NCBI RefSeq assembly: GCF_047948215.1
Contig: NC_134456.1
Coordinates: 200,024,034 to 200,088,033, forward strand
Reading direction: 5' to 3'
Length of the DNA: 64,000 nucleotides
Source: Lycorma delicatula
Lineage: Eukaryota; Arthropoda; Insecta; Hemiptera; Fulgoridae
Shown: piece after piece, positions 27,218 through 38,999 of the stretch
Position numbering within the stretch: the first letter of the stretch is position 1
Layout: every line of letters begins with the position of its first letter
The notes under the pieces: generated by a model
Told to the model about the DNA's origin: nothing
The model's input: the letters and a program-made list of their open reading frames with translations, nothing else
The model's database searches: none
Made by a program: the position numbers and the translations under genes

Positions 27218-27864
27218 ACTTCCTTGTACGCCTATTAAATTACATATAAATTTTTTTCTTTAAATGAAACTTACATAAAATTTTATTTTATTAATAACTT
27301 CTGATATTTTTTCATATTTTTTATTATTATTTATCGTAATTTTTTTTTATAATCAGAAGTTAATAATTATTAATAAATATATTTAAATTAAAAAACAAAT
27401 GTTAAAAAACAGAAGATGGAGTCTGATTCAAACCAGTATGTCTTCTCCTTGTAAGATCAAAATATTTCATTAATTAAAATTTTTATTGGGTAAAACTCTG
27501 AATTCAATGAAAATAAGTACCACTTACGTGATATATCGTTGAAAATCTCTCAATGAGGGCTTATTACTACAGTTAAGAAAAAGGTCAAAATCCAAAATTT
27601 TGTGCTTTTTTGCACACTTTCGGTTCAGTTGATTGCAATCAAAAAAAGTGGTGCACAACTGAATGTTACAACAATCCTAAATCCAAAATGTCTACATCTT
27701 ACGGCTAATCATTATTCAGTTAAGCGAGATACATACGTACGCCGAAACTAGACAAAATGGATTCAAGGATGGTCAAAATGAATATTTCCGTTGAAATCTG
27801 AAAATCGAAATTTTTCACGATCACAATTCTTCGTTCATGAAAGTAAAAAATTGTACAAAATAGT
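27218..27864 (-). mobile_element. MITE-M, essentially full-length copy
   Basis: One end is ACTTCCTTGTAC (27,218-27,229). The other end, read in reverse complement, is ACTATTTTGTAC (27,853-27,864), matching at 9 of 12 positions. Internal landmarks are shared with the copies at 35.2 and 52.1 kb: GTGATATATCGTTGAAA, AAATAAGTACCACTTA, TCTCCTTGTAAGATC and GGTGCACAACT. Near one end lies a hairpin: TTATTAATAACTTCTGAT at 27,288-27,305 pairs with ATCAGAAGTTA... at 27,352-27,376. It has no coding capacity. The size and TIRs suggest a non-autonomous DNA element. Confidence 0.7.
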
Positions 27865-30589
27865 TGAAAATAATGACAATTATATCGCATTCATTTAAAT
27901 AAATTTATTTTTAAATAAAACGTTTAGAAATTTGAAAAAAAATATTTTCCATATTACAAAATTTGAAAATATTTTTTCGAATGTGGGTGATTTACAGAAA
28001 ACTAAAAAGAAAATTATTACCTAGCGTTTTCTTTTAAGGAGAGTGACTTGCACTTGAGTCAGTCATCTATGTTATTACACTACTTTCTTTTCTCCTCAAC
28101 AGTTAATGTAGCAGTTAAAGCAATCCCAACGTTATAATTGGTTATTCTTAATTATTATACACACTTTCCTATTCAACTTATGAAAACAATCTTAGCGGGT
28201 TGTTCAACTTTATAAATACCTATTCCTGACTGAAAATGTGTTTTTTGGAAATTGATCAATATTTGGAATCCTATTAGTAAAGAAACTCCCAAATCTGTAA
28301 TGGATAATGAGATAGCTTTTAATAGGTAGTTAAAAATAGTATTTTTAGAACATTTTTGTGAATTTGATACTGGCGTAAATTCAAATAAAATAAAAAATTT
28401 GTCAAAGACCTTTTCCTTTAATAGTTTGAAGAGAAATTTCAGTAATGAACTGAAATTTCAAATGTTAAGATGTAAGTGAATAGAGAATAAAAGACTACTT
28501 CTGGTTTTTACAGTTATTTTAAGGAAGAAAGTTAACTTCAAACTCAAGGGAATAGATATATATTTCGATTTGTTTGAGGTAATTTAAGAACTGTGAAAAC
28601 AAATACAATTATTTGTTAGAAAGAATTATAAGTATAGAATAACAAAGTCCTAAGTAGTTGAATAAATAACGTGTAACAGCAGTATGTCCCTCGGTTAGCT
28701 GAAAATCCTCTCATAGACTTCTAGTATAACTTGCAACCTGAAGTTTCTTTCTTTAAAATTTCACTCGGCAAAGACTCATACGGTACATTATAGAAAAACT
28801 ACTGGTGCGTTAGAAACTTCTAAAGTAAACGTAGAATAAGTGCCACCTGTGGCTGCCAGGCTTTTCTGATGTAAGCTCAAGAAATTCAAACGGTGATCTA
28901 TATATCACTTTAATAGTTAAGATATCATAACCGAAGTAAATACAATTCTTTTTTTAATGTAAATGAAGTACATACAATCAAGTATATTACCATACCTATA
29001 TATGTAACTTTAAACAGTCATAATAAAACCCAGTATTAGTTTGTCAGTTTACCGGTAAATTTATATATATATATTTAAATTAAGTTATTTCATCATTTTG
29101 GAAAAAATATTCATTATCAAACAAAAGCTGTTTTTATAATATATTGCATGATTAAATTATTTTTTTCAAAAATTCTTGTAACTGAAACGTTTTAAGAGGG
29201 TGAAACCCTTTATAAAATTATTTTATTCCCGTTTTAGTGAAACTATCTATCTTAAATTGTTAAATATATACTCCTGATAATCGGTATTTACGCTGTCAAT
29301 TTCATAAAGTAATTGGGCCGGTTGTCTTACTTCTCCCTCTTGCTAAATTTTAGATTAATCTATTTTATTTTTCCTGTTTAATAATTTATAATGTAAACTA
29401 AAATATACTGTTATGAAGACACTGATAATTAATGAATTACTTTAAATATTTTTTTTTTCGTTTTAATTGCCAAGGCAGTAAGGAATTTTATAAAGTAAAT
29501 TGATAATATAACTCTTTAAAATAACTCTGAGGAAGAATTATGAATTATTAAAAATACGCTTTTTAATAAATAATAAAAATTTTGCGAAACAATGTCGATA
29601 TAATTTATTATTGTTATTATAATATAGAACTCATTAGTTTAATGTAATAGAAAATAAGGGTTTCCTTACAAAAAACAGCCTCAATCATTTGAACAAAATA
29701 ACATATATAAACTAATAACTAAAGTAACTTTCAATACAGTCGTTATTAAACCAGATTTGAACTTGTCATAATAGATGAGGGAAGAAAAAATAGAATAGTG
29801 CGAGAGTGAAAGAAAAGTAAAAAGTAAACGAGATTTAAAAAGAGAGATATGTATATAGAGGAACATCGAGTGAGAGGTATGGAAGGAGAAGGTAGGTAGG
29901 AATGGAAGGTACAAACAAATAATCAATATTTCCTGGGGTCACAATGCAACCAGCCGCCTCTTTTTATCTTTTTCCCGCAATATTTCTTTCTGAGATTTCT
30001 TTGAACCTGTCTTCGAATGTCACAAAGCATCAAGTATAATTTGTTTGTTGCTTTTCTGAAAGGTGAAGTATAAACATTAATAGGAACTGCACTAGCAGAT
30101 ATTGTTTAATAAAATAAATCATAGTATTTTAAATATACATTCAGAAAGTACGATTAATAATATGTTATTTTGTTAAATCATGTTTATAATTAGCGAAAAA
30201 CATAACCAAATTAGGCTTTTGACTTATAACTTACATACATACATACATGTCTGGATTAAATAGGATAAGGAATTTTAGGGTTTACTTTAATAGCAATGTT
30301 AGTTTAATTTTTCTCGATTCTGTAACTGATTTTTTTTGTGTGTATAAAGTTGATTATTAAAGAAATTTTCTTTAACAAAGACCTCATCTATCTTTTTCAG
30401 GTTAAGTATAACAGAGAAAGTATCTTTTTTACTGATCTGAGCCATACTTTGCGGGTAAAGCCGCGACGGGTGTTGCTAGTTATAAATAAAGTGATTAGTA
30501 GTTGTTTTTTAACCATAAAATAGCCATTTAAAACTTCTTATAATTCTTACAGTTCTTGAAATTTATATTTTATTTGATAAATTTTTTTT
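27865..30589. other. A+T-rich DNA with no supported gene
   Basis: No domain or repeat family was recognised. A GA-rich segment at about 29,770-29,910 produces the phenylalanine/leucine-rich minus-strand ORF at 29,681-29,926, which is compositional. Confidence 0.55.
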
Positions 30590-30965
30590 GTCTCGTATCT
30601 CGTAGGAGGAGGAAAAAGCTCAGTCAGCCACCAGCCGCCCGCAACAGACGGTATTATCGAGCTCTCGCCGACTAAAACACCTCCCCCTTCTTTCCATAGG
30701 AACTGAACCTGGCCGCGAGGCATGAACACGGTTCCTATTTGACAGGTGTAGGATACATGCACTGCCGGCTTCTGAGCAGCAGGATCTAACGTTCACCGGG
30801 AGTCATCGGCAGGCGACAACTCGGCTGGGCCCCCGCTGCCCACTCATAGAGACTAGCTGTCACCCATCCAGTAGCTGGCGGACCCATCCGCCAGTTTACC
30901 CTTGATGCTGTACTTGATAATGCACTCTACCACAGCCCAGCTTCTCCTGGACCTGAGCATGCAGC
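30590..30965 (-). other. G+C-rich island, probable retroelement fragment
   Basis: About 375 bp of much higher G+C than its surroundings, ending sharply on both sides. On the minus strand it is followed by an A-rich run (AAAAAAAATTTATCAAATAAAAT), as expected of a retroposed sequence in reverse orientation. The longest minus-strand ORF (30,547-30,762, 71 codons) and neighbouring frames (KGKLADGSASYWMGDS) have no domain I recognise. A LINE 5' UTR/ORF1 piece or a processed non-coding RNA are alternatives. Confidence 0.45.
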
Positions 30966-32084
30966 ATGCATAAATATTAGGAGTTAAAAATGAAAATATA
31001 TTCGACATACTTATGCGTTTGAATCCCAGTAGGTCTAAATCAATATTGCTGACATATTAAAATAAGTTATAAGGAGAAAGAATTACTTTAGTAGAGAAGA
31101 ACTTTACTAGATTAATTTCAAATAGAAGTAAAAATTTCTGATGATTGGTTTTATTATTCGTGTTAAATACTGAATGAATATTTCGTATTTATATGATGAA
31201 TAGTAAGATGAGATGTAGAGTAAAATGGATTTTAACCATTTTCAGATCCAATAATTTAGAAATAAAAAATTGATATAAATAAATGATGTAATGGTTTTAT
31301 GCACTGAATCAGAGTTTTAAGAAGGTATTGTAATTAAATATCTCGAAAAAGCTCGAGGAAAGAATCAGCGAGTTCTTCTGATTAGGGAATTACACATAAA
31401 CTTTAACGATGAAAAAAAAAAAATTTCCAAATAAGTCTATGAGAAGTTCCTCTTTCAAGAACTTTGTTTAAGAACTGTTTAGCATTATCGTCTATTTTCA
31501 AGTTTAATCCGTTTTTATTCTGTAATTCTTCGAAAAGAGTCTGTATGGACGATAAGTACTTCACTTTATAATTAAGAATTAACACACAACATTTAATTTT
31601 CATCAGAAAAAATTATTTTTATTTTTATTATAAAAAACAGAAAAATATTTACTTCGTTAATGAAAAATTAAATATCAAAATTTTTAAAAGAATGTCTATG
31701 ATCTTGGCTTTTCCACCTGCAGCATTTTTAATATTATTTCTTATTAATATAACTTAATTTTTTTAAAGAGATTTATTAATTATTTCTCTTTTAAAAAGTA
31801 ATATTAACTCAAATGAATGGCAGTTAACATTTTTAAGTTTTTTAATTGTGAAAATTGTTTTTCAATAGAGTAACATTTTTGTGATTATTATTTTACTCGG
31901 CTTGCCCAAACATGTTTTCTTATTAGATACATCTTTTCTATCTGTCTTCTTGTTATTATTATTATTATTTTGTATCTGTCTTTTTATTAGATACAAAAAA
32001 AATTGTAAAATTTGATATACTATTCATAAAAATGTAAGTAGAAAAGTAAGAGATAAACACAAATATTAATTTATGTAGTAAGTG
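30966..32084. other. A+T-rich DNA with a (TTA)n run
   Basis: A short (TTA)n microsatellite lies at about 31,952-31,970, between two TTAGATAC motifs. No gene was seen. Confidence 0.6.
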
Positions 32085-34460
32085 TACATCGGGCAGAAGT
32101 AGCTAATTTTCTACTAAATCCCTCAACGACTCGTTCTTGATTTCCCTCGACAGGTTTCCTTACCTCTGACCAGCCCTGTTGAGGGCTGTCCTGCCCTCCG
32201 GCCTTCTGTAGCGCTGGCATCTTCTCCTGATCCTTCTCTTGTCAGAAGTTAGGTCTATCACCTTTCTTGGGTAATCCATGGCTGCTAGTACAGCACGCTT
32301 TCCACTAGGTGTGGAGTACTAAGCAGTCTCCCGCATAGTTGAGCTTAAGTATCTCGAGGCTTCGTTAACAGTATTTGCACATTTCAGTGGAATATCCAAA
32401 GGAAACTCTGCCTCCATCCAGTCACGGTAAGATCCCCAATTGGTTTTTTTTTTAATTTTACAAGATAGACAAATTCATATAACCATTGGACTAAAGGTAA
32501 GAATTATAGGAAAGTGGTCATCAAGATGTCCAGCAAATCTTACCTTTGTAAGATCTGTAGGCCTATAAATGGGTTCAAGTCTGTTGATAACATTCAACAA
32601 CAATTTCTCTGTAAACAGTTTTAATTCAATTCCAAGTACAGTTTAGACGTGACTCCCAGAATATTTTTCGCATTCCAATCACTATTTACGATGAATCTAA
32701 TACTGAGTAAGTTAAAGTAATCACAAAACATATCCTTCAAGATAGTGTGACGAGGTAGGCAATAAATTGCAGAAAATCTGATGAACCCAATCCAGCACAA
32801 TGCCTGCACAGAGATCGCCTGAATGTAAGCAGCCTCGAAAGGAGGAAGCTGTATATGTATTATTCTGTTTCTTATCAAAATAGCAGAAACCATCAGGATG
32901 GTTGGTAACATACATTTTGAAACCCCGAATATACAGAAAATTTCGATCCGTGAAATGGGATTCTGAGATAAAGATAACGTTCAATTTCTCCGGGTAAAGT
33001 AGCGTCTCAAGCTCCTCTCGCCTATGCAAAATACTGTTGATATTCCACACTGTGATTTTTAAGTAGTTCCTCATTGACAGATCTTGTAAGTAATTGGCGT
33101 AAGGATATCCATGAAAATCCCGGTTGGTTAAAAATCCCAAATTTCCAAAATTTGGTTCACCAGGAGTTCAATGGTAGTCGCCAGGTTTTCATGTTTATCA
33201 CAAGAAGTCGAATCATCACGGATGTTATCCCTTACTGCTTCAGCAAATGACGTGGGATGAATATTAGGGCGAGCATTAAATTGATTATTTGAATTATTAT
33301 TTAGAGTCTTAGATCTACCCTGTCCTAGTGATAAAAAATTATCCTGGATAGGTCAACTATTTTACACTGGGAGCCTTCTTTTTTCCTGTTTAGCCTCCGG
33401 TAACTACTGTTTAGATAATGCTTCAGAGGATGAATGAGGATGATATGTATGAGTGTGAATGAAGTGTAGTCTTGTACATTCTCAGTTCGACCATACCTGA
33501 GATGTGTGGTTAATTGAAACCCAACCACCAAGGAACACCGGTATCCACGATCTAGTATTCAAGTCCGTGTAAAAATAGCTGGCTTTACTAGGACTTGAAC
33601 GCTGGAACTCTCGACTTCCAAATCAGCTGATTTGGGAAGACGCGTTCACCACTAGACCAACCCGGTGGGTTACACTGGGAGCCTAGGGATACTTTAGATA
33701 CAATCTCAGGAACATAACTAATTCTTTGCCTTTTAGTGGTCATACAATCTTTACTCAAAATAAAGGTTTTATTTTGACTGCATTATTACAGTCAAAGGAA
33801 TAAAATGATGAAGGTTTCTCAAGAGCCTTGTTAAATGCCTTAAATGCCTTGTTAATTGGTCTCGTGAATGTGTGACCTATAAGATTATTTTCTCGTTTCA
33901 CCTGTATAATTTTTTACAGCTTTCTATGGCATCAGAGAAAGGTCGAAGACGTTTGCTTTTTATAACTCGCACTTTGAAATCAGCTTTCGTCACTACGGAT
34001 TCTAACAATTCATATAACTTTGTAATATCAGCAATTACATACAGAAAGGTAGGAGGAGGTTTAATACGTTCTGCCTATTTAGCGGTTGTGGAAGACTCCT
34101 CCAACGGTAGATCCTTGTAACGGAAAGAAAGAATTTAAGTTGCCACTTAGATCACTTCGCAATACTTTTGATCTAGGTAAAAAGGAATCGATTGCCACTC
34201 AGGAGTCACTTTACGAAAATCCACTACGTCTAACAAATCCATTTTCACTCCCTGAGTGTCCACTCATGTTGTCAACGATCTTATCCCTGATCAGTTTGCG
34301 TCAGGTAACTTTCCTGGGATCCTTTGTGGATCCAAACACACGCGTTTCCTAATAGTTGGTGAAGATGACACACGCGGTGTTTCATCGTCGTTATCCGGAC
34401 CAACCCGAAGCTGTCCCACAGCCAACTGGCTAGGCATTAGGTTATGTAGTACAGTACCGT
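32085..34460 (-). pseudogene. Jockey-like LINE, 5' half: ORF1 plus the ORF2 endonuclease and linker
   Basis: Minus strand. ORF1 appears to start at the ATG at 34,437-34,435 (MPSQLAVGQL, then DDETPRVSSSP). It continues through KVTPEWQSIPFYLDQKYC and PPPTFLYVIADITKLYELL, which resembles the ORF1 region before the RNA-binding part. After the SINE interruption it resumes with GQGRSKTLNNNSNNQF and TSFAEAVRDN. ORF2 starts near 33,075. Its endonuclease reads KITVWNINSIL, NVIFISESHFTDRNF, SAIYCLPRHTIL and NSDWNAKNI, where the usual GDWN glycine is a serine. The post-endonuclease linker follows (TNWGSYRDWMEAEFPLDIPL; RRIRRRCQRY; NLSREIKNESLRDLVEN). The RT is absent. Several stops and frameshifts are present. 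ORF1 normally binds RNA and ORF2 nicks and copies the target. Confidence 0.87.
33377..33669 (-). mobile_element. SINE-B copy inserted in LINE ORF1
   Basis: A perfect 15-bp direct repeat, TTACACTGGGAGCCT, lies at 33,362-33,376 and 33,670-33,684. Between them, in reverse orientation, is a full SINE-B. The head is CCCACCGGGTTGGTCTAGTGG with A-box-like TGGTCTAGTGG, and the B-box-like segment is GCGTTCAAGTCCTAG. The body carries GGTTGGGTTTCAATTAA and TGAGATGTG. The tail (CATCCTCTGAAGCATTATC...CCGGAGGCTAAACAGG) ends in an A/G-rich stretch. This is the clearest SINE-B in the window. It splits the LINE's ORF1 and so inserted later. Confidence 0.93.
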
Positions 34461-34910
34461 TTCGTCAATTAATAAGAAAAAAAAACATCCAATATAATAA
34501 GCACCAAATGATCACAACAGAGAAGATAAAACTGTTTATTATATAATACCTGATATTTTAACTACCTCAATTCAATACTGAAATTAAAAATAAATTTCAC
34601 TAGGAATACGAACACATCCATCAAAATCAAATACCAGCTGTTTAAATAAATATAAGATATTTTACAAACTTGAAATATATTATTAAGAATTACTTTTCAA
34701 ATTAAAGTCTATTTATTCAGTTTGGCTTTACCTAAGCAGGTTTTATGAAATGAATTTATTATTGAAAAAACCATCTGTTCCTTGATTTTTTCTCAGCTCA
34801 TGAAACGATATCTGCCCCGATATACAATTAAGCTGTTAATGTACTTCATTCTAATAGTAATAAAACTAAACTAGTAAACTCATTTTAATAGTAAAAAAAA
34901 AAAAAAAATA
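34461..34910. other. A+T-rich DNA, nothing recognised
   Basis: It ends in a poly-A run at about 34,893-34,908, just before the SINE-A target site. Confidence 0.6.
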
Positions 34911-34922
34911 GTTATAAAACTA

Positions 34923-35080
34923 GCCGACTTCCGTGGTGCGAGTGGTAGTGTCTCGGCCTTTCAATCGGAGGTCCCGGGTTCGAATCCCGGTCAGGCATGG
35001 CATTTTTGCACATGCTACAAATCATTCATCTCACCCTCTGAAGCAATGCCTAAAGGTGGTCCCGGATTAAACAAAAAATT
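34923..35080 (+). mobile_element. SINE-A copy with intact tRNA-like head
   Basis: The head has an A-box-like TGGTGCGAGTGG (34,934-34,945) and a near-consensus B box GGTTCGAATCC (34,977-34,987). These are internal RNA polymerase III promoter elements. TCAGGCATGG follows, then the body and the tail TCATTCATCTCACCCTCTGAAG...GGTGGTCCCGG (35,022-35,066) and an A-rich end. The flanks are GTTATAAAACTA (34,911-34,922) and GTAATAAAACTA (35,081-35,092), a 12-bp TSD with one mismatch. A true tRNA gene is unlikely, because the acceptor ends pair poorly and the unit recurs with a fixed tail. Confidence 0.9.
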
Positions 35081-35235
35081 GTAATAAAACTAAAATAAAA
35101 TTAACTTAAAATAAAAATAAATAATATAAAACCGACTTTAAAAAATAGCATTGTGGAAAAAATTCAGTTTTGGTTTCATGTTTTAAAAATTGATAGATAC
35201 TTGGAGCTAACACCAACATTATAAATTAAATCTGA

Positions 35236-35778
35236 TGTGGACAGCACATGAATTCCTTGTACTCTTATTAAATTACACATTCACATCTTTCTAAAATGAA
35301 AAGTACATAAAATTTTATTTCATTAATAACTTCTGGTATATATTCATATTTAAAAAAAAAAATTATTATTGAATTATTATTTATTGTAATTTTTTTTATT
35401 ACAATCAGAGATAAATAATTATTAATAAATCAACAATTTAAATTTAAAAAAAGTTGGAAATGAAGTCGGATTTGAACCGATGTGCCTTCCTCTTGTAAGA
35501 ACAAAATATTACATTAATTAAAATTTTATTTGGCTATAACTCTGGAACCAGTAAAAATAAGTACCACTTATGATATATCCTTGAAAAGCTATCAATCAGC
35601 GCTTATTACTGCAGTTAAGCAAAAGTCCAAAATCCAAATTGTTTTTGGATTTTGGGCTTTTTTGCACATTTTTGGTTTACTAAATATCAATCAAAAGAGG
35701 AGGTGCACAACTAGGTGTTTACAACAGTCTTAAATCCAGTTTTAACATTCTACGGGTAATCGTTTTTTAGTTATGCTT
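35236..35778 (-). mobile_element. MITE-M copy, one end intact
   Basis: It begins near AATTCCTTGTAC (35,251-35,262) and shares with the 27.2-kb copy TGTGG and ATGA just outside that motif. The family terminus may therefore lie a few bases further out. Inner landmarks are the TTAATAACTTCTG/AATCAGAG inverted pair, TCCTCTTGTAAGAAC, AAATAAGTACCACTTA and GAGGTGCACAACTAG. The distal end is lost in a small tandem duplication (TTTTTAGTTATG) at about 35,763-35,795. The ORF at 35,530-35,733 is a shadow. Confidence 0.75.
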
Positions 35779-35794
35779 TTTAGTTATGTTTTTT

Positions 35795-35955
35795 AGTTAA
35801 GCCGTCCAGTCTCCGCTGCATTCCACCTGTCGTTCCAGGCTCTTAACATCTCATCCACAGCCACTTTTCTCTCACTCCTCGAAGCAATAGAATGTTTCAT
35901 CCTGGCCTGCAGATCAATCGGTGGCAAATATAAAACAATAAGAATTTAGCTAAAG
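35795..35955 (-). pseudogene. R1-like LINE RT C-terminal fragment
   Basis: The minus strand reads LPPIDLQARMKHSIASRSER, then DEMLRAWNDRWNAAETGRL. The pattern LPPIDL...W..RW....TGR is typical of the region after the RT domain in R1/I-type LINEs. It differs from the jockey-like fragments elsewhere in the window. Only about 50 residues are left and no ends are defined. Confidence 0.65.
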
Positions 35956-38900
35956 AGGTGGAGTTAATTTTCTTTAAAATCACATCGATCCAGATTACTC
36001 AGAAATAATAAAAATACAACATCAATAAATGTTATCCAGGGTCTTTATTTAATTAAGTTATTTAATATAGGTATATTTTTACCACAGCTTTTGAATGAGT
36101 CAAGCTTATAATTTGTTTATGTTTTTTATTTGTATTTCCTATAGAGAAGTTTGCTTGCATTGATCAATTTAAACCCTTTTAGTTATTCACAATTTAGCAG
36201 AATTCCATGTAAAGTGAGATGAGTTCGTTGTTTAATTCATCGAACCGAAAAAACCTCTGTATACCATCATTACAAGCACATCAGAATTTATGATATTCAT
36301 CCATATGAATGACATCTTTAATTCGTTTTTTGTTGAATATAGATGATTCATTCCTACCGCAGCCGTAAAAATAACTGAAAGAGATAGTGTAAAGTACCAG
36401 ATTAAAGCTACCTCCTTCTGTTATGAAACAATGCGGTGTACACATTGTTCCTACTCCACAGGAGGAAAGTGGGTAGTTGATGAGAAAGAACATTAAGGAA
36501 TTCAGGTAGGCACATATCTAATAAAAACAAATAAGCTCAAATAGGAAAATCAAACCCAGAGTTTTTATTCAATAACAATAAATGAATCGATTAAAACCAC
36601 TCAGTATTATAGTTAAAAATAAAAATATAATACAGAAGATTGGTTTAAAGGAAAAAATTGTAATATTTTTTCTCATAGAAATGTGCACTTCGTAATATTC
36701 TATTTGTTATTTATCTCTGTTTGTAACATTACAGCTCTTTGGGAAATATATATTATATCTAGATACGTATCTTCCTCAAAGTAAACAATACATACTCTAA
36801 ACAATAGTAAACCAACTAATCTAAATCCTACGTTACTTCTGTTTTACTTCGATAAATGTTTATAACTGTAAAATGTAGGCGGTTACAATTATAATACAAA
36901 AAACTCATACCTGACATACCGTTCCACCAATTTATCATGTAAATTTATTTACTAAATATAATAAGCATGAAGAGTGAATCCTACTAGATTTTAATTATAC
37001 ATTAAAAAATTTAATTTATTAGATTAATAAAAAGCAAATATTTCAATTTAGTTTAAATTAAAAATTAAATGAATACAGAATATAGACCATACCAAAAATT
37101 TTACATACTGAAGTAGATGCATCATCCTAAAGTGGTAAAAGTTAAAGAAACAATATAATGATATGATTCATGAAAGAAAAAAAGCCTTATTTTGCAGCTT
37201 AAACACGAAATAGTATTATAGTTAAGAAAACAAACATTATTGTAACAATATTTTAAACTTATAGAATTACATCAACAACAACAATAGAATGAAGCTAATG
37301 GAATTTAGATAACGCTGGTACGTTATGTAGAAAGGGTAACACATTTACGCTTTGACAAGATCAAAAGTCATAAAATTCTGTACTATCCTATCCCATACTA
37401 TGAAATAAAAGTCATAAAAAGCTTAACACACGTTATCATTTTTTCCTGTTTGTATAACGTTTCAATATTACACGATTTGTAGAAGCGAGGTTTTCTGAAA
37501 TGACAACTGCAGATGAACCATTTCATTTCATGTATATTTGCAGTTTAAACAACTGAAATATCTTGAGTGTTTGCGTATATTGTGTTTGTATGTGTATATA
37601 AACGGTTGCATAAATATGTACGCACACATGTAAATATATATATACGTTGATAGGTTCTAACATGGAAACACCCATGTTTTTGACATGTCTGACTACTTGA
37701 TTTTTCAAAATAAAATATTTATTTATGGGGTTAACAATAAAAATTACAGACCATGCAGCAGATTGACTGTTATTAGCTAGATACAGAAAGATGGAGGTAC
37801 TCTGGTATAAATCTTTAAGTAAACACTAGTTTGTGATTGATGTATCAGTCATTATTTATTAGTTCGTTTCTAAAACTACTGCTTTTTCCAAAATTATCTA
37901 CGTCTTTTATCAGTGATATCTTCTCTACGTGTAACAAATGATAGCAGTATTCGAAAAAATTTTCAGGCTGATAATTTAACAGCAATGAAAATTACATTAC
38001 AGAGCAAAATTAAAAAAGTATAAAAGTAATACCAAAACAAAATTATTAGAAAAAAAATGATTTTAGTAATTAATCTTACAATTTTGAAAAAAATTCCAAA
38101 GTAATAAAAATTTTTGAATAAATTAATATATTATTAATATATATAATTAAATTATATATATAATATTAATATTATTATAAAATAATGATATTAATTATTA
38201 TTTACATAAAATTGAATAAAATTAAAAATTAATTAATTCTGATTTTGATGTAAATAATAAATTAAATATTAATTATTTCCGGGGTTTTTTCAATGCTACA
38301 ATATATAGCTACTCTAAATATACTCTACAAATGAAGATTATATAAACAGTATTAATGTACTCGTACGTACTTTAAGAAGTCGATCTGATTTCTAATGCTG
38401 CCGCTAACTAAAATAGAAACCAAAGCAATAATGAAAAGATCTGCTAGGCTTACTATTAATGCTTAAGTAGATATTTCATTGATCTTAAAAACTTATTTTC
38501 TACCAAATGTGGTGATTTAGAAAGAAAAATTAAAGGTATTTTAATTCCATTTCGTTCTTATCCGTATGAATTACAGAACCCAAAGTCGAAAAACCTCGGT
38601 TGAAACTATGAAAATATAGCTCGGATTAATAATGTCGGAATTGAGTTCTGAAGGTTAAATATTAATTAGGATTTAATCTGTAAACAATATAAACATTCAA
38701 AAATTAAATACAATATATTATAAGCTAATTTGTGACTAAAGGTTGGTTTACAATATATTTGTAATAAATACATAAAAACAAGTGTAATGTAATGAGCGCT
38801 CGGTCAATTCCATCCGCCGCTACCTGATTCCCTTTTACAAACCGATCAATTGCGTCCCCATTTCTCCCCTCCCATTTGCTTCTAGTTTTATTTATTTCTT

Positions 38901-38990
38901 TTTCGGAATTTATTCCTCGTTTAGTTTTCGTTAGTAAGAGTTGTTAAATTTTATGTAGTGTGTAGTAGTAAGTGTAGTACATAGTTCATA
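35956..38990. other. A+T-rich DNA with no supported gene; AT dyad at 38,121-38,180
   Basis: The ORFs at 36,281-36,493 and 37,523-37,708 show no domain. Around 38,121-38,180 a pure A/T segment is imperfectly palindromic about 38,150. A somewhat G+C-richer patch (38,795-38,885) precedes the MULE relic and may belong to it. Confidence 0.5.
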
Positions 38991-38999
38991 GAAGTTATG

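Noticed and set aside
34923..34998. tRNA gene (good A and B boxes)
   Set aside because: The acceptor arm does not pair well, and the same head with a fixed non-tRNA tail and TSDs recurs at 523-676 and 54,875-55,040. It is a SINE head.
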